A stretch of DNA of 64,000 nucleotides from Epinephelus fuscoguttatus (Eukaryota; Chordata; Actinopteri; Perciformes; Serranidae), in assembly GCF_011397635.1 (NCBI RefSeq), contig NC_064760.1, positions 25,121,356 through 25,185,355 on the forward strand, in the 5' to 3' direction. Below the pieces are notes generated by a model. It saw nothing but the letters and a program-made list of their open reading frames with translations, made no database searches and had not been told where the DNA came from. Shown piece by piece: positions 23,051 through 34,309 of this stretch. The stretch's first letter is position 1. Each line of letters starts with the position of its first letter. The translations under genes were made by a program, and so were the position numbers.

Positions 23051-26000
23051 ATGATACTGTTATATGTGACCGTTTCCTGCCTCTTGCTTGGTGAGTATAC
23101 ATTATTTATAATCACGGAAGAAATGCTACGATGCAGGTTTAACCTATATATAACTTTACAGTTTTACTTTATTTCATAAGCGAAGTCTCGGCTCCACAGT
23201 CTTACCTGTGCGCTCTGTGCAGCTGCAAATATGCCAGTTGTATGCCAACTGTGCCACTTGCGTTAAAAGCCACTGTGTAAAATATGTTCCCAGTATGTTC
23301 TGTGAATATATGTGATTGTATACATGTAAGTTGTACCGAATTAACGTCCAGCAACAGGCCAGCACCGCACCCCTCCATTTTTGTAGTACCCAGCTTGGAA
23401 TTTCCAATGTATTTAGTGCAAATGCGCATTTGTCTTTGGTCCCACGAAAACGTACATAACATACTCAGCTACCCCCCACAACCACCCAAAAAATAAATAA
23501 ATAAATAAATAAATAATAAATAAATAAATTTAAAAAAAATCAATGATTGCATTTAGATATTAATTTAATTAAAGTAAATTAATTCAGTGGAATTTAATAA
23601 AAAAAAAACACACATGTACTGATTCTGAGCACCCATCTTGTTTTATTGGCTTTAAATTCATTTTTAAATTGTATTCATTTGTATAATTTTTGACACATTT
23701 GACCATTTAATTATTTATTTTGGGTGTTCTGAAGTGATTTAAAGGTAAACAGATTTTTGGTCATTACTCCGAGTTGTATCATTTTCGCATCTTTTTTTTT
23801 TTTTGTTTGTTTTGATATTGGTTTGGAAGGCTCGGTACATGACATACATATATTATTTTCCATGTATACAAGAATACAAGGCAAGTATAATATGGAGGTG
23901 GACTCCAGCACATAAAGCAAAATTATAAATAAAGCATAGAAGGAAAGAGAAGAAGAGCAAGCAGGCTTATCTTCCATTTTTATAGGAGTCCATAAACTGT
24001 CCCAAGGAGACACTCCTTTCTCCTGATCGCCATTTTTCCTACTGAGCATACATTCATATGATGCTATTTCCACCACTGCATTAACCCCTTCTTTCAGTTC
24101 CAGGGACTTATATTGTTTTCCAGTGTCTGTATCATTTTTTTAAATGTGGCCTCATTTGTTCTGATTTTGTGATACTTCAAAAATGACTCATGTGACCTTA
24201 CAGCAGATATTGATTCAATAGTGCCCTCAAACATATTGGTTTACGCCTGCAGCCATTATTTAAATGGCCCCAAAACTTGCAATACGTGGTGACATGGGAT
24301 GGGAGACATGTGAAATGCAGCACAATGGTGACATGTTGCAACTGTGGGATAAATTAATCAACATGCCTGATAACAGACTTACCAAACAAATTTTATATTA
24401 TGATTTTTCAAATAATTATTCTTGAGTCAGGTGCATGTCACTTTGAAAAATGAATTACCTACTAACCTTACATTCACCCATCTACATAGTAATTCAGTTT
24501 TTTTTTTCTCTGTGGTATCTAATGGACTTGAGATGCTTACAGTATGTTTTCCACGTGTCCTCAGATGTTTAGTATCTGACTTATTTTTTTGATATCTCCT
24601 CCCGTCTATCTCTTTTTACTTGTATCTCTCTGATTGAAGGTTCATCTGCTGGTCTCCAGCATGAAACGGAGTGCTATGGCAGAAATTTTGCATTACCATC
24701 TTCTTATACACCACCTGTTTTCCGTGGTCAGTTGTACTTCACTCCAAATGGGGGATCCAGGAGGCTAATGATGGATAATGGGGAGGTGAGCAGTTTTTGG
24801 CACTGTCATTTAAACTATAACCAATATTGCTCCGACATCCATGCACTGCAACATCTAAAATATGACAAAGGAGCAAACCCGGTTTTGAATGAAAAGAATC
24901 TATTCTCTGCCCTGAGTAATGTATTTGTGATGTCCTCTGAATCAGGCAAAGGATCCACGCCTTAAAGTTTCCACTATTTCAGCTAAATTAACAGATTTGA
25001 CAGAAAAAGATGCCGGAATATTCTCCATCTCATTTGATGATAAACTTCAGGATGTCATCAAACTGGAAATTTTGGGTGAGAATATTACATTACACTGTAT
25101 ATTTAAAGACTCTATTCCATCAGAAAACATTTTTGGGAATAGATTTTTCTATGAAGTGTGCAGTAAGTCCATCCTGTTTTTTTCCTGAATGTGTTTTTTC
25201 AGATTGTGCTGTAGAGGAGACGAGGACTTACGGGGATAGGTTCTCCTATCATATTCCTAGAGAGGCTGCATTTTTGGAGTTCACTCCCCTTGACAGTGAG
25301 GACCAGCCAAAGGTCCTGTGGAACCACACCGACCCTCAGACCAATAAGGGAGGCAGGGGACAGGTGAAGGGTAATGTGTGGGAGATTATGAACGTAAATC
25401 AGGGAGACATGGGCCACTACAACTTCAGAAGAAAAGACAACACTTTGCAGTCGAGGATACAGCTCACAGTACAAGGTGATTTTCGGTAGTTAATAAAAGG
25501 TGCATCTGAGCTTTTAGACTGCTGCGTATCTGATGACATGTTCTTATACAAAAAACTCTTTATCACACACAGAGGAACATAGACACTATGATGCAAAGGA
25601 CGACAAGCAGCTCTTCATCAAATATCCTTCAGGCAATGTCCCATGGACTGTTACTTTTACACCTAAAGGGGAAATGAAAGGATACACATTGGTAAATGCA
25701 GGCCATCTGGTTGAAGAAGATGACTGGAACAACCCGCTTTCGAATTTTCGAGGGAGGATTGAGGTGGTGCATTATGGCATAGAGATTGATCCTGTGAAAA
25801 TCAAAGACTCTGGCACCTACGAGTTCAGAGACCCGCAAGGTCACCTGGCCCAGACTGCGGATGTGGTGGTAAACATTGGTGAGCAACAGCACTTTATTTT
25901 TGGAAAAATGTATGAACAAACTGTGACTGATCACGATTCTAATTAACAATAAAAACCCTCCCCCTTCTTCTGCTCTTATAGAACTAGTTCCTGCCATGAT

Positions 26001-27258
26001 TTATGTTATTGCTGTCGGGGTTTTATTTGCGGTGATTGCTTTCTGTTGCTGTGTGAAGAAATGCTGGTCGAAAAGAAGCTCTTCTAAAAAGGCCAAATCT
26101 ACTCGTCAGGCTACAGCTGCACTTGCTGGGTATTACCAAGTAAGTGCTTCCTCAAATAGACGTTCAACTGTTTTTAACACGTGTTGCTATTTTTACTTCA
26201 ATATCATTTCTCCAATTACAGGATTCAAATCAGTCTGGAGGCCAAATTTACTCTGCTGCGCCTGATCCCTCTCATCAGCCACTGAATTCTCTTGTTTCCA
26301 GAGAACCTACATCTACCTCACCTGAGCCATCGGTAGGTGTTATACAAAGGATTTCAAACGAGGATGAGATACTAACCGCAGAGAATATTGGGTGGACTAT
26401 GTTGCTGCATAATACAGCCAGCTGGTTGTCTGTCAGCAAAGCCAAACATCATGAGATCACTACCTCCAACACTAAAGCTCAATGAGTCAATGGAGTGCTG
26501 GACTAAAAGAAAAGGCCTTGTGTATGTAACGCCATTAAGATGGGTTTTTTTTTTGTCTTAAAAATTAACCAGTTAGTTACACATTAAGTGGGTTTTGGGG
26601 GCTTATCAGTGCAAAATTAACCTAAACTGATCCCTAATTCAATGTGACTCACACTTTCGGACATCATTATCTCCATCATGTCCATAAATGTCCCTGATTC
26701 AGCTCGGGACTCATAGTAAAAACACACTCCTTCTAACACCAAAACTCATCATACATTATACTTCCTGTGTACAGTACATCCCCCAAAGCAATATGTTCTC
26801 CTTTTTTCTGACTTGCATGTATTTGTTTTACCTTACAGGTGTACACCCCAGTGAATATCCATGTGAGCTCCCCTCAGCCTGAGGTACACACACAAACATA
26901 CAGAACTCCCTGTAAATGCATTAAATGCTGATTGTTGTCTTAACAAACAGCAAGAGAGTCCTCATTCTCACACTGATTTTTGGCCCTTCAAAGGCAGACT
27001 CTTTTCTGATATTGAACTTACCGACACTGTTTGATTAACACATACATTTGCTTGTCATTTATTTATTTATTTATCTCTCTCCAGGTTGCACCTCTAGGAG
27101 GGCAGGGAGATGATCCAGCTCCAACACTTGGCTCTGATTGCCTCTCGTCGGACCCTGAGCCGAGGTTTGAACTGAAAGGACTGCCCTCTGCTCCCCCCCT
27201 CAGTTCAGATGCAACTTTAAGTGATGTTTACACCTCAGATAAACTCAACTCTCTGTAA
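23051..27258 (+). CDS. Array gene 3: three-domain Ig-like type I membrane protein
   Basis: Nine exons give 460 codons: 23051-23090, 24640-24785, 24946-25075, 25203-25475, 25573-25878, 25982-26139, 26222-26332, 26839-26883, 27085-27258. The signal peptide starts MILLYVTVSCLLL. Ig-like domains span residues 14-105, 106-196 and 197-298; each has D-x-G-x-Y/F without the following cysteine, and the ectodomain has just two cysteines (TECYG and DCAV). Domain 2 has an NHT sequon. The membrane segment runs into FCCCVKKC. The tail carries the TSTSPEP motif, the 15-codon micro-exon (VYTPVNIHVSSPQPE) and the C-terminus SDVYTSDKLNSL. Exon 4 is almost identical to that of gene 4. Ligand and pathway are unknown. 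Confidence 0.75.
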
Positions 27259-28060
27259 GGAGCCCACAGAAAATTCAAACGATGTGGTGTTGTATTTAGC
27301 TTTGTACTGCGTGATTAGCAGGAACACAGCTATTTCAGCCCTTGATTGTACGTCTTGCGTATACGGATACAGAAAATTAAGTTCTTATAAACCTGCAAAG
27401 GTGCACAAAATAAGTACTATGTAGAGGAAGAAAATATCATTCACACTATATTGACACGTGACCAGACCTATTGCAGGTTAAAATGTGGGATGTCCTCTTT
27501 CTTTTAATATAAATACAAACACTAATGTGGTGTGATCAAAGAAGTCTGTGGCTAGTACTCCAGGAACTCTTGATAACCCACAGCAGCAGAGGGTAGGAGT
27601 AATACAGAGACATAAATCAATTTTAGATCAATTCCTACAAATGATTAAGGTATTTTTTTTATCAGTTAATGAAGAACAAAGTTCATAGGAGCTCTGTAGC
27701 TTTTGCAGAGTTAACTGTCATAATCAGGATTTCTGTTTTATATGGAATATAAATGTGTGCTGTAAATTCAGGTTTTGTATTGAATGCATAGCTCTGCCTT
27801 TTTCTTGCTGCCAAGGGTATCATAGATAGGAGAGATGATGTTTCTAGAAAACACTCATGGAGATCAAATCACTCCACTCAGCAATTTACGCCACTGTTAC
27901 CAGCTTTACTTGTATAGTATTTTTATATGGTTGTTTCAGAGTGATATCATGTGCCTTCAGCCTTTTATATCAGAGTGTCTGTGTGTTTTTTATCATTTCA
28001 TTCTAAGAAATTATATGTGATTTTTTTTATTTTTTTATGCTCTGTACAGATTACAATAAA
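27259..28060 (+). other. Gene 3 3' untranslated region with poly(A) signal
   Basis: About 0.8 kb of sequence collinear with the gene 2 3' UTR, ending in AATAAA at 28055-28060. It lacks the LINE-bearing segment present in gene 1. Confidence 0.6.
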
Positions 28061-28079
28061 AATGAAATTGTAGTAAAAC

Positions 28080-29420
28080 TAGAATTACCGCCTCATGGTT
28101 GTCTGCCTCTGCCAACAGGTCAAGTTCCAGTTAACATCCATGTCTGTTCAGACTCATATGTAGCCATGACAGTAGTCAATGTTTCCAGTATGGATGTTGC
28201 TGCAAAGGTGCTATAAATTCTAAAAGGTGGATGTTTCACATAATCCTCAACCTGACAGAATGGAAGATCAATGCAATCACTGCAGTTTTAAGGTCGACAC
28301 CCAAGATTATTGTCACCAACTCAGATCAAATGTCTCCCCCTCTGTTCCTGAGTTATGTTGTAATATGAACAGAAAGGTGTTTTTGCCAAACATTACTACG
28401 TCACAGTGAAGTTCACCTTTGACCTTTTGGATCTAAAATGTCCTCACTTGATCATTTTATCCTATTAGACATTTATGTGAAATGTCATAATTAGCATATG
28501 GATTTTTGAGTTACAGCCAGAAATGTGTTTTGTGAGGTCACAGTGACCTTGACCTTTGACAACCAAAATCTAATCATTAAATCCTTGATGTAAAGTGGAC
28601 ATTTGTGCCAATTTGAAAAGAAATCCCTCAAAACCGTTGTGAGAAATTACATTCTCAAGAATGAGATGAACTCAAGGTTGTAGTGACATATGAACATCAG
28701 ACTCTAATCAGTTCATCAAATGGACGTTTGTGCTAAATTTGAGAAAATTTCCTCAAGGTTATCTTTAAATATCCTGATGTGGTCTCACATTATTTTACCT
28801 GTTCTTGCACTGGCATGATGGTTTTGTTAAACAAAGAGGCTGAGTGTTGGCTCCGATATTTTCTGTTGACCGTTATCTCATTTTACTTAAGTTCGTCAGG
28901 TGTTTGTTTAAGAAATGATCATAAAAATGCAATGTTGGACTTCGACATGAATTTCTTTCAATGAGTCGCAGTTAAGAGCTAGACTCCGCCTCTCAGTGGC
29001 TTTTGTATTGATAGTGGTCGCTACAGTGACCATGGACTTAAATCTATGACCCCCACAATCGAATCATGCATTGTTGAGCTCAAGTGGATGTTTGTGCCAT
29101 ATTTGAAAAATAAAAAATCCCTCATGGCATTCTTAAGATGTCAGCTTCACGAGAAGGGGACAAATGCAAGGTCACAGTTTCCTTGACCTTTAATCACCAA
29201 AATTGAATTTATTCATCAAGTCAATGTCAGTGCCAAATTTGAAAAAATTCCCTCAAGGTGTTTTTGAGATATTGCACTCACAAGAATTAGACAGACAAGG
29301 TCACGCTGACCTTGAACTTTGATTTATGACCACTAATATATATCCTTAATTGTTTAGACCAAGTGAATATTTATACCAAATTTGAAGAAATCCCCCCAAG
29401 GCTTTCTTTCAGCATGAAAT
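28080..29420. repeat. Long copy of the downstream repeat with nuclear-receptor-like sites
   Basis: This is the longest copy of the repeat that follows each gene. It is built from loosely repeated units of roughly 100-150 bp ('aggtcacagtgacctt', 'tgtgccaaatttgaaaaa', 'ccctcaaggY'). Two units contain perfect 6-3-6 palindromes, AGGTCACAGTGACCT (28535-28549) and AGGTCACGCTGACCT (29298-29312), matching the oestrogen-response-element consensus. No coding sequence is evident. Confidence 0.6.
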
Positions 29421-29918
29421 TGACATCATATACATTTGCTTATCTGCAGTATTTTCTTTTTAAAAATGCAACCATACGCAGAATTTCACCTGCACATGTA
29501 CCTATTCTTCCGCTACTGCACAATAATAATTGTGTAACACTGTATAGGCTACTGTGAAACCATGATATTTTCATAGATGGTTATTAAACCATGAAAATCT
29601 CAAACCATTGCAGCCTCAATTTTATTTAAATACCACCAGGCTAACTATATTTACAGTGGTTATGTGTACCATAGACTTATGTTACTGACCTTTTTGGCAT
29701 GTGACCGATGTAAATGAAGGAATGTCTCTGCTGGTCCCTACATTTATTTTGGCATGATTATGAGCAGTCCAACCAAAGAGTGATTTTGCCTTTTTAGAGT
29801 GTTTAAATCTCAGGATTTTAGTTGCATGAAGAGGTGAAATTCCAATTCCACTTCCAAAAAATAATCAAGAAACATCTAATGCATTTAATCACGGTGGTCT
29901 GTGTTGGGAGCCACCGCC

Positions 29919-30055
29919 TGATATGCGCATTTTGCGCACACATGGCGCAGCTATGACGCAAACAGAGTGTGAGGGAAGCCTCGCCCAGTCCAGTGTTTTG
30001 TCCATGGATGAAACACAACTCGACCGTAAGATATAAAATGAAAATCAACACTGCA
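29919..30055 (+). promoter_or_regulatory. Gene 4 promoter block and non-coding first exon
   Basis: TATGCGCATTTTGCGCACA, GGCGCAG and CTATGACGCAAAC followed by 'gggaagcctcgcccag' match gene 1 nearly base for base. The non-coding exon ends before a GTAAGT donor at 30056, and a TCTCTCTGCAG acceptor ends at 30185, three bases before the start codon. Confidence 0.55.
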
Positions 30056-30188
30056 GTAAGTTGACAACATATTGCCTGTCGGCTTTTCAGATCTGTTCAG
30101 TTTTGTGCTCTCTATGTTTAGAGAAACGTTAACCTGATACTGTTGGTAAAAAAAAACAAAAAAAAAACGTCTCTTCTCTCTGCAGGAC

Positions 30189-33100
30189 ATGCTATTGTTG
30201 CACGCCACTGTTCTGTGCATCTTGTATGGTGAGTTTAAATCACACAGCCTCACAGAGGAAATGCCACCATGCAGGTTCAACACATCTGACATTTCACTTA
30301 ACGGTTTTTTCTGTCTTTAATTAGCGAAGTCTCGGATCCACACAGTCTATATGTGGGCTCTGCACAGCTGCAAATACGCCAATTATGTGACCTATGTCAG
30401 CTGCGTTTAAAGCAACTATAAATGTATAAAGTTATATAGCTGGGCTACTGAATACATGTTTGTTAAAAGATCAAATCAAACAAGAGAAAAAAACAGCCAT
30501 CACCGCCCTCCTCCTTCCGATTTTATAGTATTTGGCTCAACTTTGTTATATTAGTAGTAATTTCATTGTATTTATTTTTTGCTATCAATATGTAAATTTA
30601 CATAGTCTTTAGTGCCAAGCAAACCTACATAGCATAGGCCTACTACTCATCTATCCTCACCGATTATGCTGGAAACTTCATTAAAAAGAAGAGAAAGTGT
30701 CTGACATTGATTTAATTGAATAAATAAAATAAAATATTTTCTTTTCTTTTTTTTTTTTTTTTTTTTTACAGATTCTGAGCCACTTGGCACTGAATTAGCC
30801 TAATGTCTTTAAATTGTATACTTATCGACACATTTGATCTTTTTATGGATTTACTTAATTAGTTTTTATTTCGGATGTTCTGAAGTGATTTAAAGGTGAC
30901 TAGATTTTTGGTCACTAATTTGACAATTCAGGGATATTGAGGCTGTATCATTTCTGTAATTCTTTTTTAAATGTGGCTTCATTTGTTCTGATTTTGTGAT
31001 ACTTCAAAAATGACTCATGTGACCTTACAGCAGATGCTGATTCAATAGTGCCCTCAAACATGTTGGTTTACGCCTGCAGCCATTGTTTAAATGGCCCCAA
31101 AACTTGCAATACGTGGTGACATGGGATGGGAGACATGTGAAATGCAGCACAATGGTGACATGTTGCAACTGTGGGATAAATTAATCAACATGCCTGATAA
31201 CAGACTTACCAAACAAATTTTATATTATGATTTTTCAAATAATTATTCTTTGTATTCTATGTAAGATAAATTACTCACTTACCTTACATTCACCTACCTA
31301 CATAGTAATTAAGTTTTTTTTTTTTTGTTCTCCTGGTATCAGATGTGTTCAAATGTTTTCCGCATGTCCTCAGATGTTTAGTATCTGACTTATCTTAATA
31401 TTCCCTCCCATCTATCTTTTTTTTTTAACTATTTCTCTCATTGAAGGTTCATCTGCTGGTCTCAAGCATAAAACGGTGTGCTATGGCAAAAATTATGAAA
31501 TACCATTTTCTTATGCACCACCTCTTTTCCATGGTCCATTGTACTTCACTCCAAATGGGGGATCCAGGAGGCTAATGATGGATAATGGGGAGGTGAGCAG
31601 TTTTTGGCACTGTCATTTAAACTATAACCAATATCACTATGATATCATGCATTGCAGGATCTGGAATATGATAAAAGTCAGAGCAAACCAAGTTTTGAAT
31701 GAACAGAATCTGTTCTCTGTCCTGAGTAAATGAATCTGTGATGTCCTCCCAATCAGGCAAAGGATCCACGCTTTAAAGTTTCATATATCTCAGCTGTATT
31801 CAAAGATTTGACAGAAAGAGATGATGGATTTTTTTCTGTCTCAGATGATAATGGCATGTTTCACGATGTCATCAAACTGGAAATTTTGGGTGAGAATATT
31901 ACATTATACTGTATATTCAAAGACTCTATTCCATCAGAAAACATTTTTGGGAATAGATTTTTCTATAAAGTGTGCAATTAGTCCATCCTGTCTTTTTTCC
32001 GGTATGTGTTTTTTCAGATTGTGCTGAAAAGGAAACAAGGTATTACGGGGATAGGTTCTCCTATCATATTCCTAGAGAGGCTGCATTTTTGGAGTTCACT
32101 CCCCTTGACAGTGAGGACCAGCCAAAGGTCCTGTGGAACCACACCAACCGTCACACCAATAGGGGAGGCAGGGGACAGGTGAAGGGTAATGTGTGGGAGA
32201 TTATGAACGTAAATCAGGGAGACATGGGCCACTACAACTTCAGAAGAAAAGACAACACTTTGCTGTTGAGGATACAGCTCACAGTACAAGGTGATGTTCT
32301 GTAGATTATTAAAGTTGCATCTGAGCTTTTACACTGCTGCGTATCTGATGACATATTCTTATACAATATACTCTTTATCACACACAGAGGGATTTAGACA
32401 GTATGATACAAAGGTGGACAAGCGGCTCCTCATTCAAAATCCTCTAGGTGATGTGCCGATGACTGTGACTTTTACACCTGAGGGGGAAATGAAACACTAC
32501 ACATTGATGAAAGCAGGCCTTCTGGTTGAAGATGAGATGGACTCTATGCCTTGGACTTTTACACGGAGGATTTTGGTTGTGCAAGATGGCATAGAGATTG
32601 ATCCTGTGGAAAGCACAGACTCTGGGACCTACGAGTTCAGAGACCCGCAAGGTCACCTGGCCCTGACTGCGCAGGTGGTGGTAAAACGTGGTGAGCAGCA
32701 GCACTTTATTTTTGGAAAAATGTATGAACAAACTGTGACTGATCACGATTCTAATTAACATATCCCCCTTCCCCCTTCTTCAGTTGTTATATCTCCAGCC
32801 GTTGGTTATGGTACTTCTATTTTTGGGATTTTGTTTGCGGGTATTATCTGCCGTTGCTGTGTGAAAAGCTGCTCTAAAGAGAGCTCTTCTAAAAGGAACA
32901 AGTCTGCTCCTCGGACTGCAGGTGCACATGCACGGGCACCTGCACCTGCACCTGCTGTCTATAGCCATGTAAGTGCTTCCTTAAATAGATATTCAACTAT
33001 TTTTAACACATGTTGCAATTTTTATTCCAATATCCTCCTTCCAATTGCAGGATTCGGATCGATCTGGAGGCCCAATTTACTCTGCTGCACCTGGTTCAGG

Positions 33101-34309
33101 TTACTCTCATCAGCCATTGAATTCTGGAGGACGAACATCTATCTTAACTGAGCCAATGGTAGGTGTTATACAGAGGTTTTCAAACAAGGGAGAGATACTA
33201 ACTATCAGTCAGTTAACAGCTGAGAATAATTTTAACTGGTTATACATGTTGGTCTGTAGGTTAACTTTAATTTTTGTCCTGTGGCCACTCGCGGTATTGT
33301 TGGGAAAAAAAATCCCCTGTGACCCAAATACCATTTTCCTTATAGACCACATTGTAAAAGGTCGCGTCTCTAGAAAAAGCAACTTAAAAATCTGAGACAT
33401 CATCACAATGTAAAGTCTATGACCTGAGTGGGAACTCATGGATGGGGCCAGCGGGAGAAACACTACTGTGCATATTCAGATGGCTGCATGCCGTGGAGGT
33501 AAAATCGAAAGCTATAGAACTTTTTTTGATGTGTGGGCAAAGTGAGCAATTCTATTGGAATGAACAGGCACCACCACCATTTGGCCTGGTGTCTATTATT
33601 AAAGTCTATGGGTGCGCATAGAGCTAACCATTGGAGACAATGGTGGAGACTGGAGGGTGGGCAAACAGGACTTGGCTATAGCTAATTCACATTGTGTATA
33701 CAAATATGTACACAAATGTAAATGTATACAAATAGAGGATCAAAAAACAAGCTTTAATTTGTAACAGACAGCATAATGCATTGAATTCATGCTAACAATC
33801 TACTTCCTGTTTACCTTCTCAAAGCATTATGAGCTCCTGCAGTATGTTCTCCTGTTTTGACTTGCATGCATTTGTTTTACCTTACAGGTACACAACCCAT
33901 TGCAAATCCATGTGAGCTCCCCTCAGCCTGAGGTACACACACAAACATACAGAGTTCCCTTTGAATGCATTCAATTTTGGTTATTATCTTAACAAACAGC
34001 AAGAGTCCCCATTCTCACACTGATTTTTGGCCCTTCAAAGGCAGACTGTTTTCTTACATTGACCTTATCAACACTGCTTGATCAACACATACATGTAGTT
34101 TTTATTTATTTATCTATCTTTTTCACTTCTCTCTCCAGGTTGACCCTCTAGGAGTGCAGACAGACGATCCAGCTCCAACACTCGGCTTTGATTGTCTCTC
34201 GTCGGACCCTGAGCCAAAGTTTGAGCTGAAACTGCCCTCTGCTCCCCCCCTCAGTTCAGATGCAACTTTCAGTGATGTTTACACCTCAGATAAACTCAAC
34301 TTTCTGTAA
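30189..34309 (+). CDS. Array gene 4: three-domain Ig-like type I membrane protein
   Basis: Nine exons give 467 codons: 30189-30228, 31447-31592, 31757-31889, 32018-32290, 32388-32690, 32784-32968, 33051-33158, 33888-33932, 34139-34309. Domains lie at residues 14-106, 107-197 and 198-298. As in genes 2 and 3 the ectodomain has two cysteines (TVCYG and DCAE), and the F-strand motifs are ERDDGFFSVS, GDMGHYNFRR and STDSGTYEFRD. Domain 2 has an NHT sequon. The transmembrane exon begins VVISPAV and runs into CRCCVKSCS; a second acceptor 16 bases downstream (tctccag) would not keep the frame, so I chose the first. The tail has a short Ala-Pro run and ends SDVYTSDKLNFL. Function unknown. Confidence 0.75.

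Noticed and set aside
16029-32761. Repeated minus-strand ORFs of about 105-120 residues opposite domain 3 in several paralogues
   Set aside because: They are antisense shadows of exon 5 and the adjoining open intron; no splice signals or known domain.
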